Part shown: positions 10,391 through 20,744 of the stretch, one piece after another | How positions within the stretch are numbered: the first letter of the stretch is position 1 | Layout of the letters: the number at the start of each line of letters is the position of its first letter | NCBI GenBank assembly: GCA_015680685.1 | Contig: MNCI01000900.1 | Coordinates: forward strand, 476,087 to 540,086 | Direction of reading: 5' to 3' | Length of the DNA: 64,000 bases | Source of the DNA: Gnetum montanum | Taxonomy: Eukaryota > Streptophyta > Gnetopsida > Gnetales > Gnetaceae | Position numbers and translations under genes: made by a program | Notes under the pieces: model-generated | Database searches by the model: none | What the model was told of the DNA's origin: nothing | What the model saw: the letters and a program-made list of their open reading frames with translations, nothing else

Positions 10391-13300
10391 ATGGCTCTGA
10401 AGAAGGGATGCACAAATTTGGCACTTGAAAAGGTTGAGGAGGTGAAGCAAATCCTAGGGCACATGACACAAGCATGCGTTGCGGCATGGAAGGACATGCC
10501 ATTGGCCCAGTAGGTAGCTATGCTTCGTCTGCTTTTTCAAGATTTTGTTATCATTTCTTGCTTCTATTTTCTGCTTTCATTTTATATCCTAGCCTTAGTC
10601 ATTTGCATTTTCTATCATCGCATTGCTTTGGCCTTTACGTCATTTTCTTTGTTGTTTCGGTCGAGGCGGACACATAAACATTATGCCATCGTTCTATGCA
10701 AGGTCACTTAAACAACCACCACTGCGGTTGTCATAACTATAGGGGCTTGGATAGTTTAAGTTACTGGCTTTTGAATGGTGTGACGTAAGACCTTTGGGAA
10801 GGTCAGGCCATGAGTGATGCGAGAGTGCAACACATGTCTCCTTAGGGCATATTATTAATCACCCTGTTAGGGTTAATTGCTCTATTGCTACGCTAGGTTA
10901 TTTTTGCTATGTTATTTCTTTCATGTTCTTGCTACACTACATGTGGGATGAGGGTTATGCTATGCTATCTGTGTGGATTGCTAAGTATTGCTACATTGCA
11001 TGTGTATTACACTTAGACATTATGCTAATACTTACTAGTTGGATTGCGTAGGGCGGGGCTGAGGCCCAGGCTGATTATTTTAGAAATTAGAGGGTTCCTA
11101 TGCCATGTGAGCAAACCTATGACTAATGCTCCTCCTCCCCAGATACACATGGGAGAGCAAGGGGTATGGTTCAGGAAAGGGGAACAGGTCTTCTTGCAAT
11201 TCCTCCTCGATCACTTTAGTGTGATCGTTTGGTCATCCCTAGAGGAGGAGGAGGCAGCCATCATCATAGAAGCCATATTGCCTGAGGCAAGTCAGGGCAT
11301 TCTAAGGTTTTTGACTGATGGGAAAATCATGAGTAGGTAGGGAGAAGGATCCAGTCAGCACCCAATGGGGTTAAGGTGCTTGGCCTAGATCTAGGACCTG
11401 CCTGAGTACAGCTACTACCACCGTTACAACACACTATTCCTTGCACGTTTTATGATGACGTGCTTCCAGAACCCTTAGGGAACTATCTACTATGCTGGTA
11501 GGTGAGTTTTGTAGCCTTTTTCTGCTATGTTTGTGCGATGAAAGCCATATTGGCCTAATGCTAATAGTATGCATCTGTTACCAAGTTCTTCATCAACAAG
11601 GATGGAGTTCACGACCTACCGGGTCTACTGGCTACAACATAGATAGCCCTGCAGGAGTTCTCTTCTACTAAGAACCTTCGGGCAGGCATGATTGGTCAAT
11701 GCGGGGGTGAATACCACACCTACCCAAACACATATTCTATTCCCTATGGTCAGTGCAAGGGGTAGGGTTGGCTGGATGAGGAGTGGGAAAAACCCTTCAA
11801 ACCGGTCACAATTGAACAAGTTCTGGTTGACCTTCCACCATTCCCGTTACCATATAGGCCCAATAGGCTAGGCGGTAAGTGTCTCATGCTTAAGTGCTTT
11901 TGAAATCTTTGTACTTTCTATGTTTTCATGCTAGACATTTTTGCAAAAACTGTTGCAGGGGTGAAGAAGCCCTAGGAGGTGATGGTGGTAACCGCCGAGG
12001 CATAGGGGGCGAACGTCTACTTCAAATATGACGAAGTAGAAGCAAGCCAATGTTGGATAAATGGTGTGGCTTCAGACTCCTTGTTCTAGAATCTTAAAAA
12101 GGATAGACTTATGGATCTATTTCTAGCACTGAATCCGAGCGTTCCTACCATTGAGATGCTCTCCCTAGTCAACTTCTTTTCTGAAAAGACGAGCCACTTC
12201 TAGACGTACATACGGGGTGTTCGGGTGGTCATTGAAATCCATGACTAGCTATTTACAGACCTGTTCAATGTTCCTGCCAACGGCATCCTCATAGGATCGA
12301 GGGGCAAGAAGGAACTGATCCTTCAAAAGAAGGATATTCAGGAGTGGTTGGGGATTGCTAAGGAGCGAAAGGCGCTTCCTATGGATCAACTCAAAGATGG
12401 GCCCACCTTCGAGATTTACCCTGTCTTCTGTGCTCGCGCATTTCCCCAGCTGCTTAGCCAAGGGAAGTTCCTAGGGATTGATCAGGCCTAGATAATGCGT
12501 GAAGTTATGGAGGAGGGGGTCCATTACAACTGGGCCAGCTTCCTATGTAAAGTCTTGCAGGCCGAAATCTTGGGACACCATTAGAAATCAAAGTCCCATT
12601 CCAACATACACTATGCCTTCTACATAGGCTATCTGAAGTGCTTCACAGAGCTTCTAGTGGTTCAAGAGAATGGAGTCTGGATCATGCAAAATCATGACCA
12701 GATTTCCAGACCATGGATTTGCCAGATCTTTTGGACCATCCAAGCCCAAGATCTTCTAGAAGTAATTGGGGAGTCGTTCTCCGTGACGACTAAGGATCGA
12801 ATGGCTCGCAACGTTCCTGACCAAGACAACATAGGTGAGACACCCCCTACTATAGCTAGTAGTGTGTCATAGGAGGAACATCTCATAGCTGAGACTATGA
12901 CCAAAAATTTACAGTGGAAGAGGCCTCCCCTAGCTAAGAAAACCCTTCGCATGGAGGAAGAGGAGGGTTGAAGACTGTGGCTTAAACTGCAGAGGAAGCG
13001 ACCTCCCATTGGTAAACCCTTTTGTCTATTGCTAACTTTGTTATTTTCTACTACGCTAGGTGGCGTAGCGTAGTGTAGCGCATGCTTCAAGCTAACTTGT
13101 TTTGGACTAAATGCAAACATGCTTCTTTGCTAGAAGAGGAAGAAGAAGAAGAAGAAGAAGAAGGCAACGAAGAGGTGTCGGCCCTTGAGATGGGGGCAAC
13201 GAATAAAGACATGGAGGACCCAGTCTTGGAAGAGAGGGCCTCGGTCAAGTAGAAAGGAGCTCCTGTCGTTAAGGTGGGAGCTCTTGTCATTAGGGAAAAT

Positions 13301-14470
13301 CCTCCTACTAAGGCAGAGGAAAATCCCTTGAATAAAAAAGATGCTGGTCTCCTAAAAGGAAAGGCACGAACGCATGAGGAAGAGGTCTGTACAGACTTGG
13401 CAAGGACCTCTACCAATGCTACTACCATTATCTTACATCAGCAAGAAGAAAGACCGCAATTGAACACCGGTGAGTTTGGCAATATGTCTATCTTGTCACA
13501 ACTTATTTCGGTCATTGTTGATTGTTCAGTTATGTAACAAGTACTACTATTGATGCTGCAGGACCCTCTTTGATCCATGCGGAGTCATGGGATAAGATCC
13601 TTGATAAGTTTAAGTTCATGCAGGGAATTGTTGATGACATGATCAACCACCTTCGGTAGGCAGAACCTGACATAGGTAAGTAGTAATGTTAGGTGCTCTA
13701 ATGTTTTTATGCTAGAATTTTTTTTTGATTTTGTCATGCTAACTTGATTGCTACTCTATTTGTGTCACAGCAGCCTCTCGGCTCAAATGGGACCTGACAT
13801 AGCCTTTAAAGGTCGGTGCCATGTCTACATTCGCACCTAACGTGACCGAGGTATCTCGTAACGCATACAACGAGGCTTGCAAATGCATTTTGCACTCGAC
13901 ACACTCCTTGTGGGAGTATAAGCACATCAACGAGGACCTATGGAAATGGGTCCAAAGAGCTAAGCAAAGAGAGGCTATCCTAAGAGCCAAGGTGGAGGAT
14001 CTCAAGTCGAGGAACGAGTTCCTCATAGCCTGTGACCCTAATAATAAGGACTGGCACATGGCTGTAATAGATTATGCTAGGTTTTGGACAGTCACGCGTT
14101 AGAACGTTGAAGCCACTTGCGAGATAATCAAAGAGCAGATGAAAATGGACTTGCTAGCCCAGAAGTATCAAGATTTGAAAGATGTCATTGCCAAGATTTA
14201 TGAAGGGGGGCAGTCCCAGAGAAACCACAAGCACATGTATAAATTGAAAAATGCCACCCATTCTAAACTATACAGGGATGCTGCAGTGGAGGCGTTTATG
14301 TATAAAGAATTCATAAATTCCATCGATGCTTCTGAGGCCTATGCCAAGTTCAAAGAGTAGGTCAAGGTTATGGAATATCTTGACCTAAAAGTGGACCTTC
14401 CCAAAGGAGAGACCGCAACCGTCTCCTTTTCCTCAGGACCATCAAAGTGGACAACTGTCAAAAGGGAGAG
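10391..14470 (+). pseudogene. Antisense spliced gene of element A (FCP1/NIF-like domain, unknown domain, coiled coil)
   Basis: Runs opposite to gag-pol, between PR and RT. I infer seven exons with GT-AG borders: 10391-10513, 11054-11501, 11586-11874, 11959-13011, about 13120-13469, 13562-13675 and 13771-14470. Exon 2 resembles the FCP1/NIF branch of HAD phosphatases: a LIILEIRGFL strand where motif I (DxDG-like) is expected, FLQFLLDHFSVIVWSS, IWDLPEY-like, then YNTLF...FQNP.GTIY where the family has NTLLIDDSP..NP..T. The nucleophile Asp is not conserved. Exon 4 encodes about 350 residues of unknown type (DIQEWLGI, VHYNWASFL). Exon 5 is Glu-rich and exon 7 is coiled-coil-like (LRAKVEDLKSR). 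Homologues lie in B (38304-46110) and C (about 58500-63440). Several in-frame stops make this copy a pseudogene. Product and role unknown. Confidence 0.72.
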
Positions 14471-14695
14471 AGCTGCTAGTTTTAGGCCATTTTGGGCCAT
14501 TGTGTAACATGCCAAAGAGATGATATGTTAACAACCTAAACAATGGCTAATAGGTAACTTATGCTAGTTTTAGGCCATTTAAGGCCATTGCTAGTTTTAA
14601 GCCATTTTGGGCCATTGCTAGTTTTAGGCCATTTCAGGGCCATTGTGTAACATAGTTTTAGGCCATTTCAGGCCATAGTGTAGCATTTCAAAAGG
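14466..14695 (+). repeat. Hairpin-unit array between antisense gene and protease (element A)
   Basis: About six units with the box CTAGTTTTAGGCC; the arms here are mostly GGCC/GGCC around 6-nt loops (ATTTTG, ATTTAA, ATTTCA). Same layout as the other arrays but with different arm sequence. Confidence 0.8.
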
Positions 14696-15660
14696 GTGGT
14701 ATGTTAACAAAGAAAAAGGCAATGCATGTACAGGGGATGGAAACTGGGCATGAAGCAGTGGGGTGGCTACACTATGCATAGTTGCTTCTTGACCCATCAT
14801 GGGTTGATCGGAATGTAAGGTCGAGGTGTTTTGCCAAGGCCCTCATCCATATCATTGTCCCCCGCTTGGAAGGGCAACTCAACCCATATGCTTTTGTTTT
14901 CAAGACCATCTTGCTGAGCGGATTCTCTAGTTGGATGTTTAGTGTGTGCATGAGCATGCACTTCATTCTCAGAGGTTATGACCTCTAAGCCCTGCTCCAT
15001 GTCTATGTTACTGATAGCTTGCGCTGCTACTTCGTCACCATGGATCATCACCTCCTTGCCTACGTATGGTAGGTGGATTTCCTGATGTATGGATGAGGAG
15101 ACAGCCCTAATTTTTGCTAACCATGATCTCCCCAAGATCAAGTTAAGCTTGGGCATTTCCTCAACCACGATGAATGTTGCATTTTTGGGGAACTATTCCC
15201 CTACTACGAAGTCCATGTGGACTGTGCCTTTCACCAGGACACATGCCCCATTGAATGACCTTAGGCAGGATGTTCTTGTGGGTTTGATCTAGTCGACCAA
15301 GCCCAACTTGTCCACAATAGGAAAGGGGATGACATTCGTGGCAGCCCCTTCATAAACATGTACCCTTCAGATCCGGTGTTGGCTAACCCAAATTGTGATG
15401 AAAAGAGGTATCGTGGTCACCTGACCTCTTTAGGATCTTCCCTAATGGCATCGTCACTAAAAGTCAATTGGGATGGCCCAAGCTCTGTGGGTGTAGAGGG
15501 AAGCATGACCGAGTGGATCATTTCCTCTTTTGTTGGCATGTCTTCATTGATCGGAATCACTGTCAACATGCGGATTAGAGCCTCACGGTGTGGTAAAGAT
15601 GTCATGATTAGGTCGTAGAGGCTCAGCATAGTATTTTTCTATTTTAGAGCCTACTTGACC
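14696..15660 (-). pseudogene. Protease region of element A
   Basis: Aspartic protease that would cut the Gag-Pol polyprotein. Minus-strand order: an upstream segment with YDLIMTS..HREAL, then a VHVYEGAATNVIPFP active-site stretch near 15300-15370, then IVVEEMPKLNLILGRSWL near 15110-15170 (the usual ILGR.WL end of the fold) and HQEIHLPY. Element B reads DDG and element C DNG at the active site; here it is YEG, so the catalytic Asp is gone. The frame shifts at least once around 15300. The region ends about 14780, followed by a hairpin array and not by RT, a break that Ogre-type Tat elements also show because of an intron at this place. Confidence 0.8.
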
Positions 15661-18598
15661 TGAGTGAGGGCATCCAAAAGGTTTTGGGTGCCCCCTACCT
15701 AGTGCTTTCCTCTTCTTCGATTCATCCCAAAAGATGAATTTCCCTAGGAGGGTCAACTTCGGATCTGGATTCAGATCCTTTTTGGCAGGGTGGCACAGAC
15801 CATGTGGTCATGCTAGCGTTTTTCTTTGGTGATGAAGGCACAGATACAGGGGGTGAAGACGTAGGCTTGGGGGTACCTTGGGCAGTATTTTCCTTTGACG
15901 TCTCACCTATGAAATGAACTTCTCACCTTCTAGGATAAGAAGGTTGTTCAGCTATTTTGCGTGGGACAGGGGCTATCGAAGGAGTCGGGCCCCTAATGAT
16001 GAATGGAGCTAAAGGTGTTAACAGGTGGAGCTGTGTGGCTCTGCTAATAGGTGGCACAGAGATGGATGCCCATGGCAGGACTCTCATAATGAATGGTTTT
16101 TGCAAGCTTTAATTAGTCGCTCGTGGTGCTGGTACAGTACGTTGAGGCACACAGACCACGAATGGCTGCTGGGATGGCCTAGGATCACTGTCAATGCTGA
16201 TGGTGTTGATGATGTAATCAACATTGTTGGCATTAAGGGGGTCTGTGTAGACATGCATAGATTGGTTTTTGGGACGTACTGGGTTGCTTTTATCCAACAC
16301 CAATTTTCCCTGGTCGATCAATGTTTGAATGTCATCCTACAACGCCAGACAGTAATCCGTGTTCTGACCACACTATTGGTGATAGTCACAAAACTTGTCC
16401 AGCCTGAAACCCTTAGGAACTGGGGGCTCATTGGGCAAGGCCAACAAAGGGTTCCTAAGGAGCTCATAGTAGCGTTAATGTTTGTTGATTGCTTCTTATG
16501 ACATTTTCTTGTATTTCATGTGCCTCGCTGCCAATAGCTGCTTCAAAAGTTCTAAAGGTTTGAGAGGTAGTGGGGTGTACTTTGAGTGATATTTATGCTC
16601 AAAGTTTGGTTTGGGTTGTGCAGATGTCTTAGGTGTAGGTATTGGAGGTTACAACATGTTGCCCTACTTGGGCATGGGGTTAGCTGCGGGTACGACCAGT
16701 TTCTTTCTATTTTTGTTACCATTGTTACTAGGTCTCGGCTTGGCCTTAGTTGTCATAGCAACCACTATGGTTTTCGGGGCTTTATCCTTGTCCTTCTTCA
16801 TGAAGGTGTTTTTGTAAGTAATGTAGGCTAGGTCTTTGTTTACCTCGGTCGTGTCTTGTATACTCTTAGTTTGAGCAAAGGCTTGACTAAGAGTGCAAGG
16901 AGTGAGGTAATACAGCTTAGACTTGATAAAGTCATTCACTGTACCCTTAAAGATAGCTAGCAGGTGGGCCTTCGTGATGGGCTCATGGATTTCATTAAGG
17001 GTTGTGCTCCAATGCTGAATGAACTTCTGGACTGATTCCAGAGGCTCCTACTTCACGCTCATCAACTGATCCAGTGTGATTTTTGGCTTCAAGTTATACT
17101 TGAAGTGCATCATGAACTGGGTCAAAAGCTCTTCTAAAGTTGAAATGGATGAGCATGGCAGTGCACGATACTAGTCTAAGGCTCTCCTGACTAGGGACAT
17201 AGCAAAGAAACAAATGATCATGTGCGGCCATTGTTGCAATAGGAGAGACTCAGACCTAAAGGTAACTAGATGTGGATTGGGATCTCCTTCCCCATCGTAC
17301 TTCATGAAGTGTGGGAGAGACATCCCTAGGGGTAGTGTCAAAGCAAGGATTACAAGGCTAATAGGGTCATCCTGGTAAAATTCCATGACTTGTACCATGT
17401 CAAACCCAACAGCTTTAAGGCATTTGATTTCCTTAGTGAAGGTCCAGATGAGTTGGAACTCTTGGTCCAGACCCTACGACATTGTGGATGGTGGGGGAGC
17501 TACGAAGGTAGCTCCCACCTATGGCGTGGAAAAGGTGTCAGTGTGGCCCATTAGCGCTACCATTGGGATAGCCCCCGTGAGCGGTGTTGCTTGCACCGTC
17601 CACCACTCGGTAGGTGGTGCGGTTAGAGTAGCAATCATGGTTTGAGCCACCGAATAGGCAGCTCGTGTCGCCAGCGGAATAGACCATAGCCCTGTGTTAG
17701 GTTGTATCATTTGTTGGGTTTGGTAGGTTTGAGGGTGGACATAGTGAGACATCTACAATGGTTGTGGAACATGCGAAGAAGTGAATGGGGTCCACCATGT
17801 GGATAGGCCTGGGCCCACCACAGTGGGTGGAATAGATGAGAACATAGGAATCGAAACAGAAGTTGCATATGATTATGAAGTAGGCACAACATGAATATGC
17901 AGCAGGGTAGCCATGATTGGCACATGATGTGTTACAAGAATGGACTACTAAATATTTTGTAAAGGAATAGTGGCTGCAAACAAAATAGGTGAAATAGGTA
18001 AAATAGGTCATTGAAATGCCGCAACATTGACGTGGCTACCCATGGCAGTTGTAATCACGGGTTGCAAAACTATAGGCGTGATCACAAAGGGAGTGGTGAC
18101 AAGCAGTGGATTGGCCTCGAAGGGTTGGGTAGGAGGGACAGGAATGGGATTGGTTGAACCTCCCTCGTCAAGTTGGGAATCTAGTTCCTCCTATCCATCC
18201 TAAAAGGCATCCTCCTAGTTGGACACTGTGTCTTGTTGCTTCCTAAGCCTAGCCAACTTGATTAGCTGATCTAGCAGTGTTTGGTTTGTCTGTGTCAAAG
18301 GTATGGAAGTTTCAGGAGTGGGAACAAACTCCTTCCTGTCGCACTAAGCGAACTCGAAGCTATGCTTACTTTTGAGTTCATGCACATCTAAAGGAAGGTT
18401 TGCCTAAACCTTTGCACAGAGGAAGTTGTAATGCTCATGTTGCTAGGCCAAGCCCTATGGTCCTTGGTTTTGGATCTTGAGGGATTGATGTGTTTCCAAC
18501 ATTGGGTTCAGCGGTTGTTCGGCACCAGTGGTGCCTTGAACCATGATGGGAACCTCCATGTTGAAGGTGTTAACAATGATAGTTGTAGGAAAAGCCAT
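15661..18598 (-). pseudogene. Gag of element A (broken)
   Basis: Structural protein of the virus-like particle. I take the ATG at 18598 as start. The first third is rich in Pro, Thr, Ser and Gln (around 17500-18100). The retrotransposon Gag core follows: LPHFMKYDGEGDPNPHL near 17280, ALD-stop-YRALP where Trp is expected, LEELLTQFMMHFKYN and FIQHWSTTLNEI. Then come a Lys-rich stretch (16750-16830) and a zinc-knuckle remnant CDYH...CGQNTDYC at 16350-16390 with an in-frame TAG. A poorly conserved linker (15660-16300) joins it to protease. At least eight stops or shifts; non-functional. Sister genes: 47690-50560 (B) and 54383-56510 (C). Confidence 0.8.
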
Positions 18599-18669
18599 TG
18601 TTAAGCTACGTAGTTATGCAAAAGAATGCAAAAAGAACAAAGAAATTGGAAAGCAATAAAAAAAAGGCT

Positions 18670-19110
18670 TTACATCTTGCCGAGTTCCTGAGGAACTGTC
18701 AAGGTGACTGATCTGTACCACACAAAACGTAAACAATCGCAAGGGTGTCACATTTACGCTAGTATGCAATAGGATGCAGAGTGTGTGCAAGACTATCATA
18801 AAATGGGCAAATTAACTAGCGGTCAAAGGATTTGCATCTCGTAGGGTCCCCAAGGGACTATCAAAGCAACCGATCTATACCACACGATGAGCTAACACGC
18901 AATAGCGTATAGAGTGCATGCAAGACTACCGTAAGGTAGGCAAGTTAACTGGCAACAAGAGGATTAATGTCCTATAGGGCTTCCAAGGAACTGTTGAGTT
19001 GATTGATCTGCACCGCACGACGTGTAAACAACCACAGACAGGTGTCACATTTATGCTAATGCGTATCAGGGTGCAAAAGGCTTACAAGACCACCGTGACA
19101 CATGGAAAGT
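18670..19110 (-). repeat. Three degenerate tandem repeats in the element A leader
   Basis: Three units of roughly 145 bp start near 18670, 18826 and 18961. Each has a TCC..AGG.ACTGT-like stretch, then GATCTG(T/C)ACC(A/G)CAC, then a GTGCAAGACTA-like segment. They lie between the primer site and the gag start, so they belong to the untranslated leader. No coding frame is obvious. Confidence 0.55.
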
Positions 19111-19120
19111 GCACTTAAGG

Positions 19121-19137
19121 CCCTCCTTCTAGCACCA
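19121..19137 (-). promoter_or_regulatory. Primer binding site of element A
   Basis: Six bases inside the 5' LTR the minus strand reads TGGTGCTAGAAGGAGGG. Elements B (51018-51034) and C (53904-53920) have TGGCACTAGAAGAAGGG and TGGTGCTAGAAGGAGGA in the same position. A terminal TGG fits a tRNA CCA end. I cannot name the tRNA with confidence. Confidence 0.75.
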
Positions 19138-19143
19138 TAAAAC

Positions 19144-20744
19144 TGTAGCAACCGAAAATGTCGGTAGCTGCAATGAATGCCAAGGGGTCTTCAATCAGTG
19201 ATAGTCTCGACCTTGTATCCATTGGAGGGCTGTGCTAGATGGAATGGATATAGGGCACCCTGAACGGTCTGGTTGATCAGACAAGGACTTAGTCGGCGTC
19301 TATATAGCCTTTTGCAATGTGTGGTTTGAAAGCGGAAATGATAATGCGAAGTAATGTTTAAATGAAAAATAGACAGAAAATAGTGTAAAACACAATAATA
19401 AGTAGGAAAAAAAATGAAATGCAATTAGAAAAGTGCACCGCTCTGAAGCTACAAGTTTGCTCTATCAAGATAGATACAGTCGATTGCACAGCATTGAGGA
19501 GTGCAGAGATCCTGAGGGTAACCAAGACATGTAGAGCAAGACATCTGTGTGCTTGGACATGGACTTAGGAACTGACAATGCAAAAATTCTACCAAGGAGG
19601 TAGAAAGGGGGCAAAACAAAATGCCAGCTGAGGATGCTAACTGCTTGTAGTGTCAAACAGAAAGCTTACAATGCTCAAAGTTATAATGTTAACATGCTTT
19701 TTTGCTCAAGATCATGTGGGACCAACCCTTCGAGTATTGCTCATTGAGGTATTTATAGGACCAAGGGCGTGTGAAAGATGTAGTTTGAATGCCACGTTCC
19801 TTGGGCCTATACTGACTTGTCTGCGTTGAACATGCCATGCATGACCGTTGGGCATGCATGACCATTATAATGCGAGCCTGCTATGGCGTAACTATGAGTC
19901 TGCCATGCTGTAATTGCACCGTCAGCATCTGGATATGTGTGCCAATGGTTCAATTAGGTGAAGTGCATTGACGTTGCACAACAACCCACAATGCTTTGTT
20001 TTGCTTCGTAGCATAGCATGTTCGACGTAGCGTAGCATCTTGTTGCACGTTCCGCTACATGTCGGCTATATGCTTGCTACGCTATGCTATGCTACGTAGC
20101 GTAGTGACTGGCCTTAGTCGCAAAAATTTTGCCAATTCTCAAACTTTTCCTTCTGCACTGCAAAACTTGTGAACTTGCTATCACCACCCTTCGAGATGCC
20201 TTCTGTCAACTTCCACAGAATTGCTACGCCTCACTACACCATGTAGCTTAGCGTAGCGTAGTAGCAAACATGACTTGATGTTAGCCAAGTTTTATGCTTT
20301 CTTACGGCAAGAGACATTGCTGAAGGACTTGGAGTCAGGCAAGGGGACTGATCGTCCATCTTTTGTTGCACTGTGCTACGCTACATAGCATAGCATAGCG
20401 TAGCACTCTGTTCTATAATCATTTTCTAAAGTTTTCTATGCTACATAGTGAGACGTAGCGTAGTGTAGTAGACTTCGTGATTTAGAAAACTTGCAGAACT
20501 ATTTCACGCATTCCAAGTATTGTTGATGACTCCACGCGTTGCTCCTAGGCAGGCCGTTGGCTAGGTAAACTACTTAGGTGGACAAGCAAGATGATCTGTA
20601 GAGCCTGTTTACACCTAAAGTATAAAATTTGACTAACTGGCCAACTTGAATTCGAAGCGTTCTCCTCCTGAAGAATTGTCATAGTATTGCACAAATTGCA
20701 AGGCCTGGTGAAGCAAGAATGTCTTCTAATTTTGGTGTGTTTCA
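19144..20744 (-). repeat. Element A 5' LTR
   Basis: Direct repeat of 616-2177, TGTAGCAACC...TGTTTCA on the plus strand, with a TATA box on the minus strand at 19750-19758 and the same GCTACGC palindromes. It is followed by CCTAC (20745-20749), the right target-site duplication. Confidence 0.9.

Larger units (their letters stand above)
616..20744 (-). mobile_element. Element A: Tat-type Ty3/gypsy LTR retrotransposon, about 20 kb, decayed
   Basis: On the minus strand the order is 5' LTR (20744-19144), primer site, leader repeats, gag, protease, an antisense gene region, RT, RNase H, archaeal-type second RNase H, integrase, hairpin array, purine tract and 3' LTR (2177-616). The second RNase H after RT marks the Tat clade, which includes Ogre. 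Termini are TG/CA and the flanks are CCTAT and CCTAC, a 5-bp duplication with one change. In a 60-bp LTR stretch compared by eye (1561-1620 against about 20126-20186) I count about 8 differences, so the insertion is old. It is interrupted by a solo LTR at 7495-9978. Stops and frameshifts run through every domain, so it cannot be autonomous now. Confidence 0.9.
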
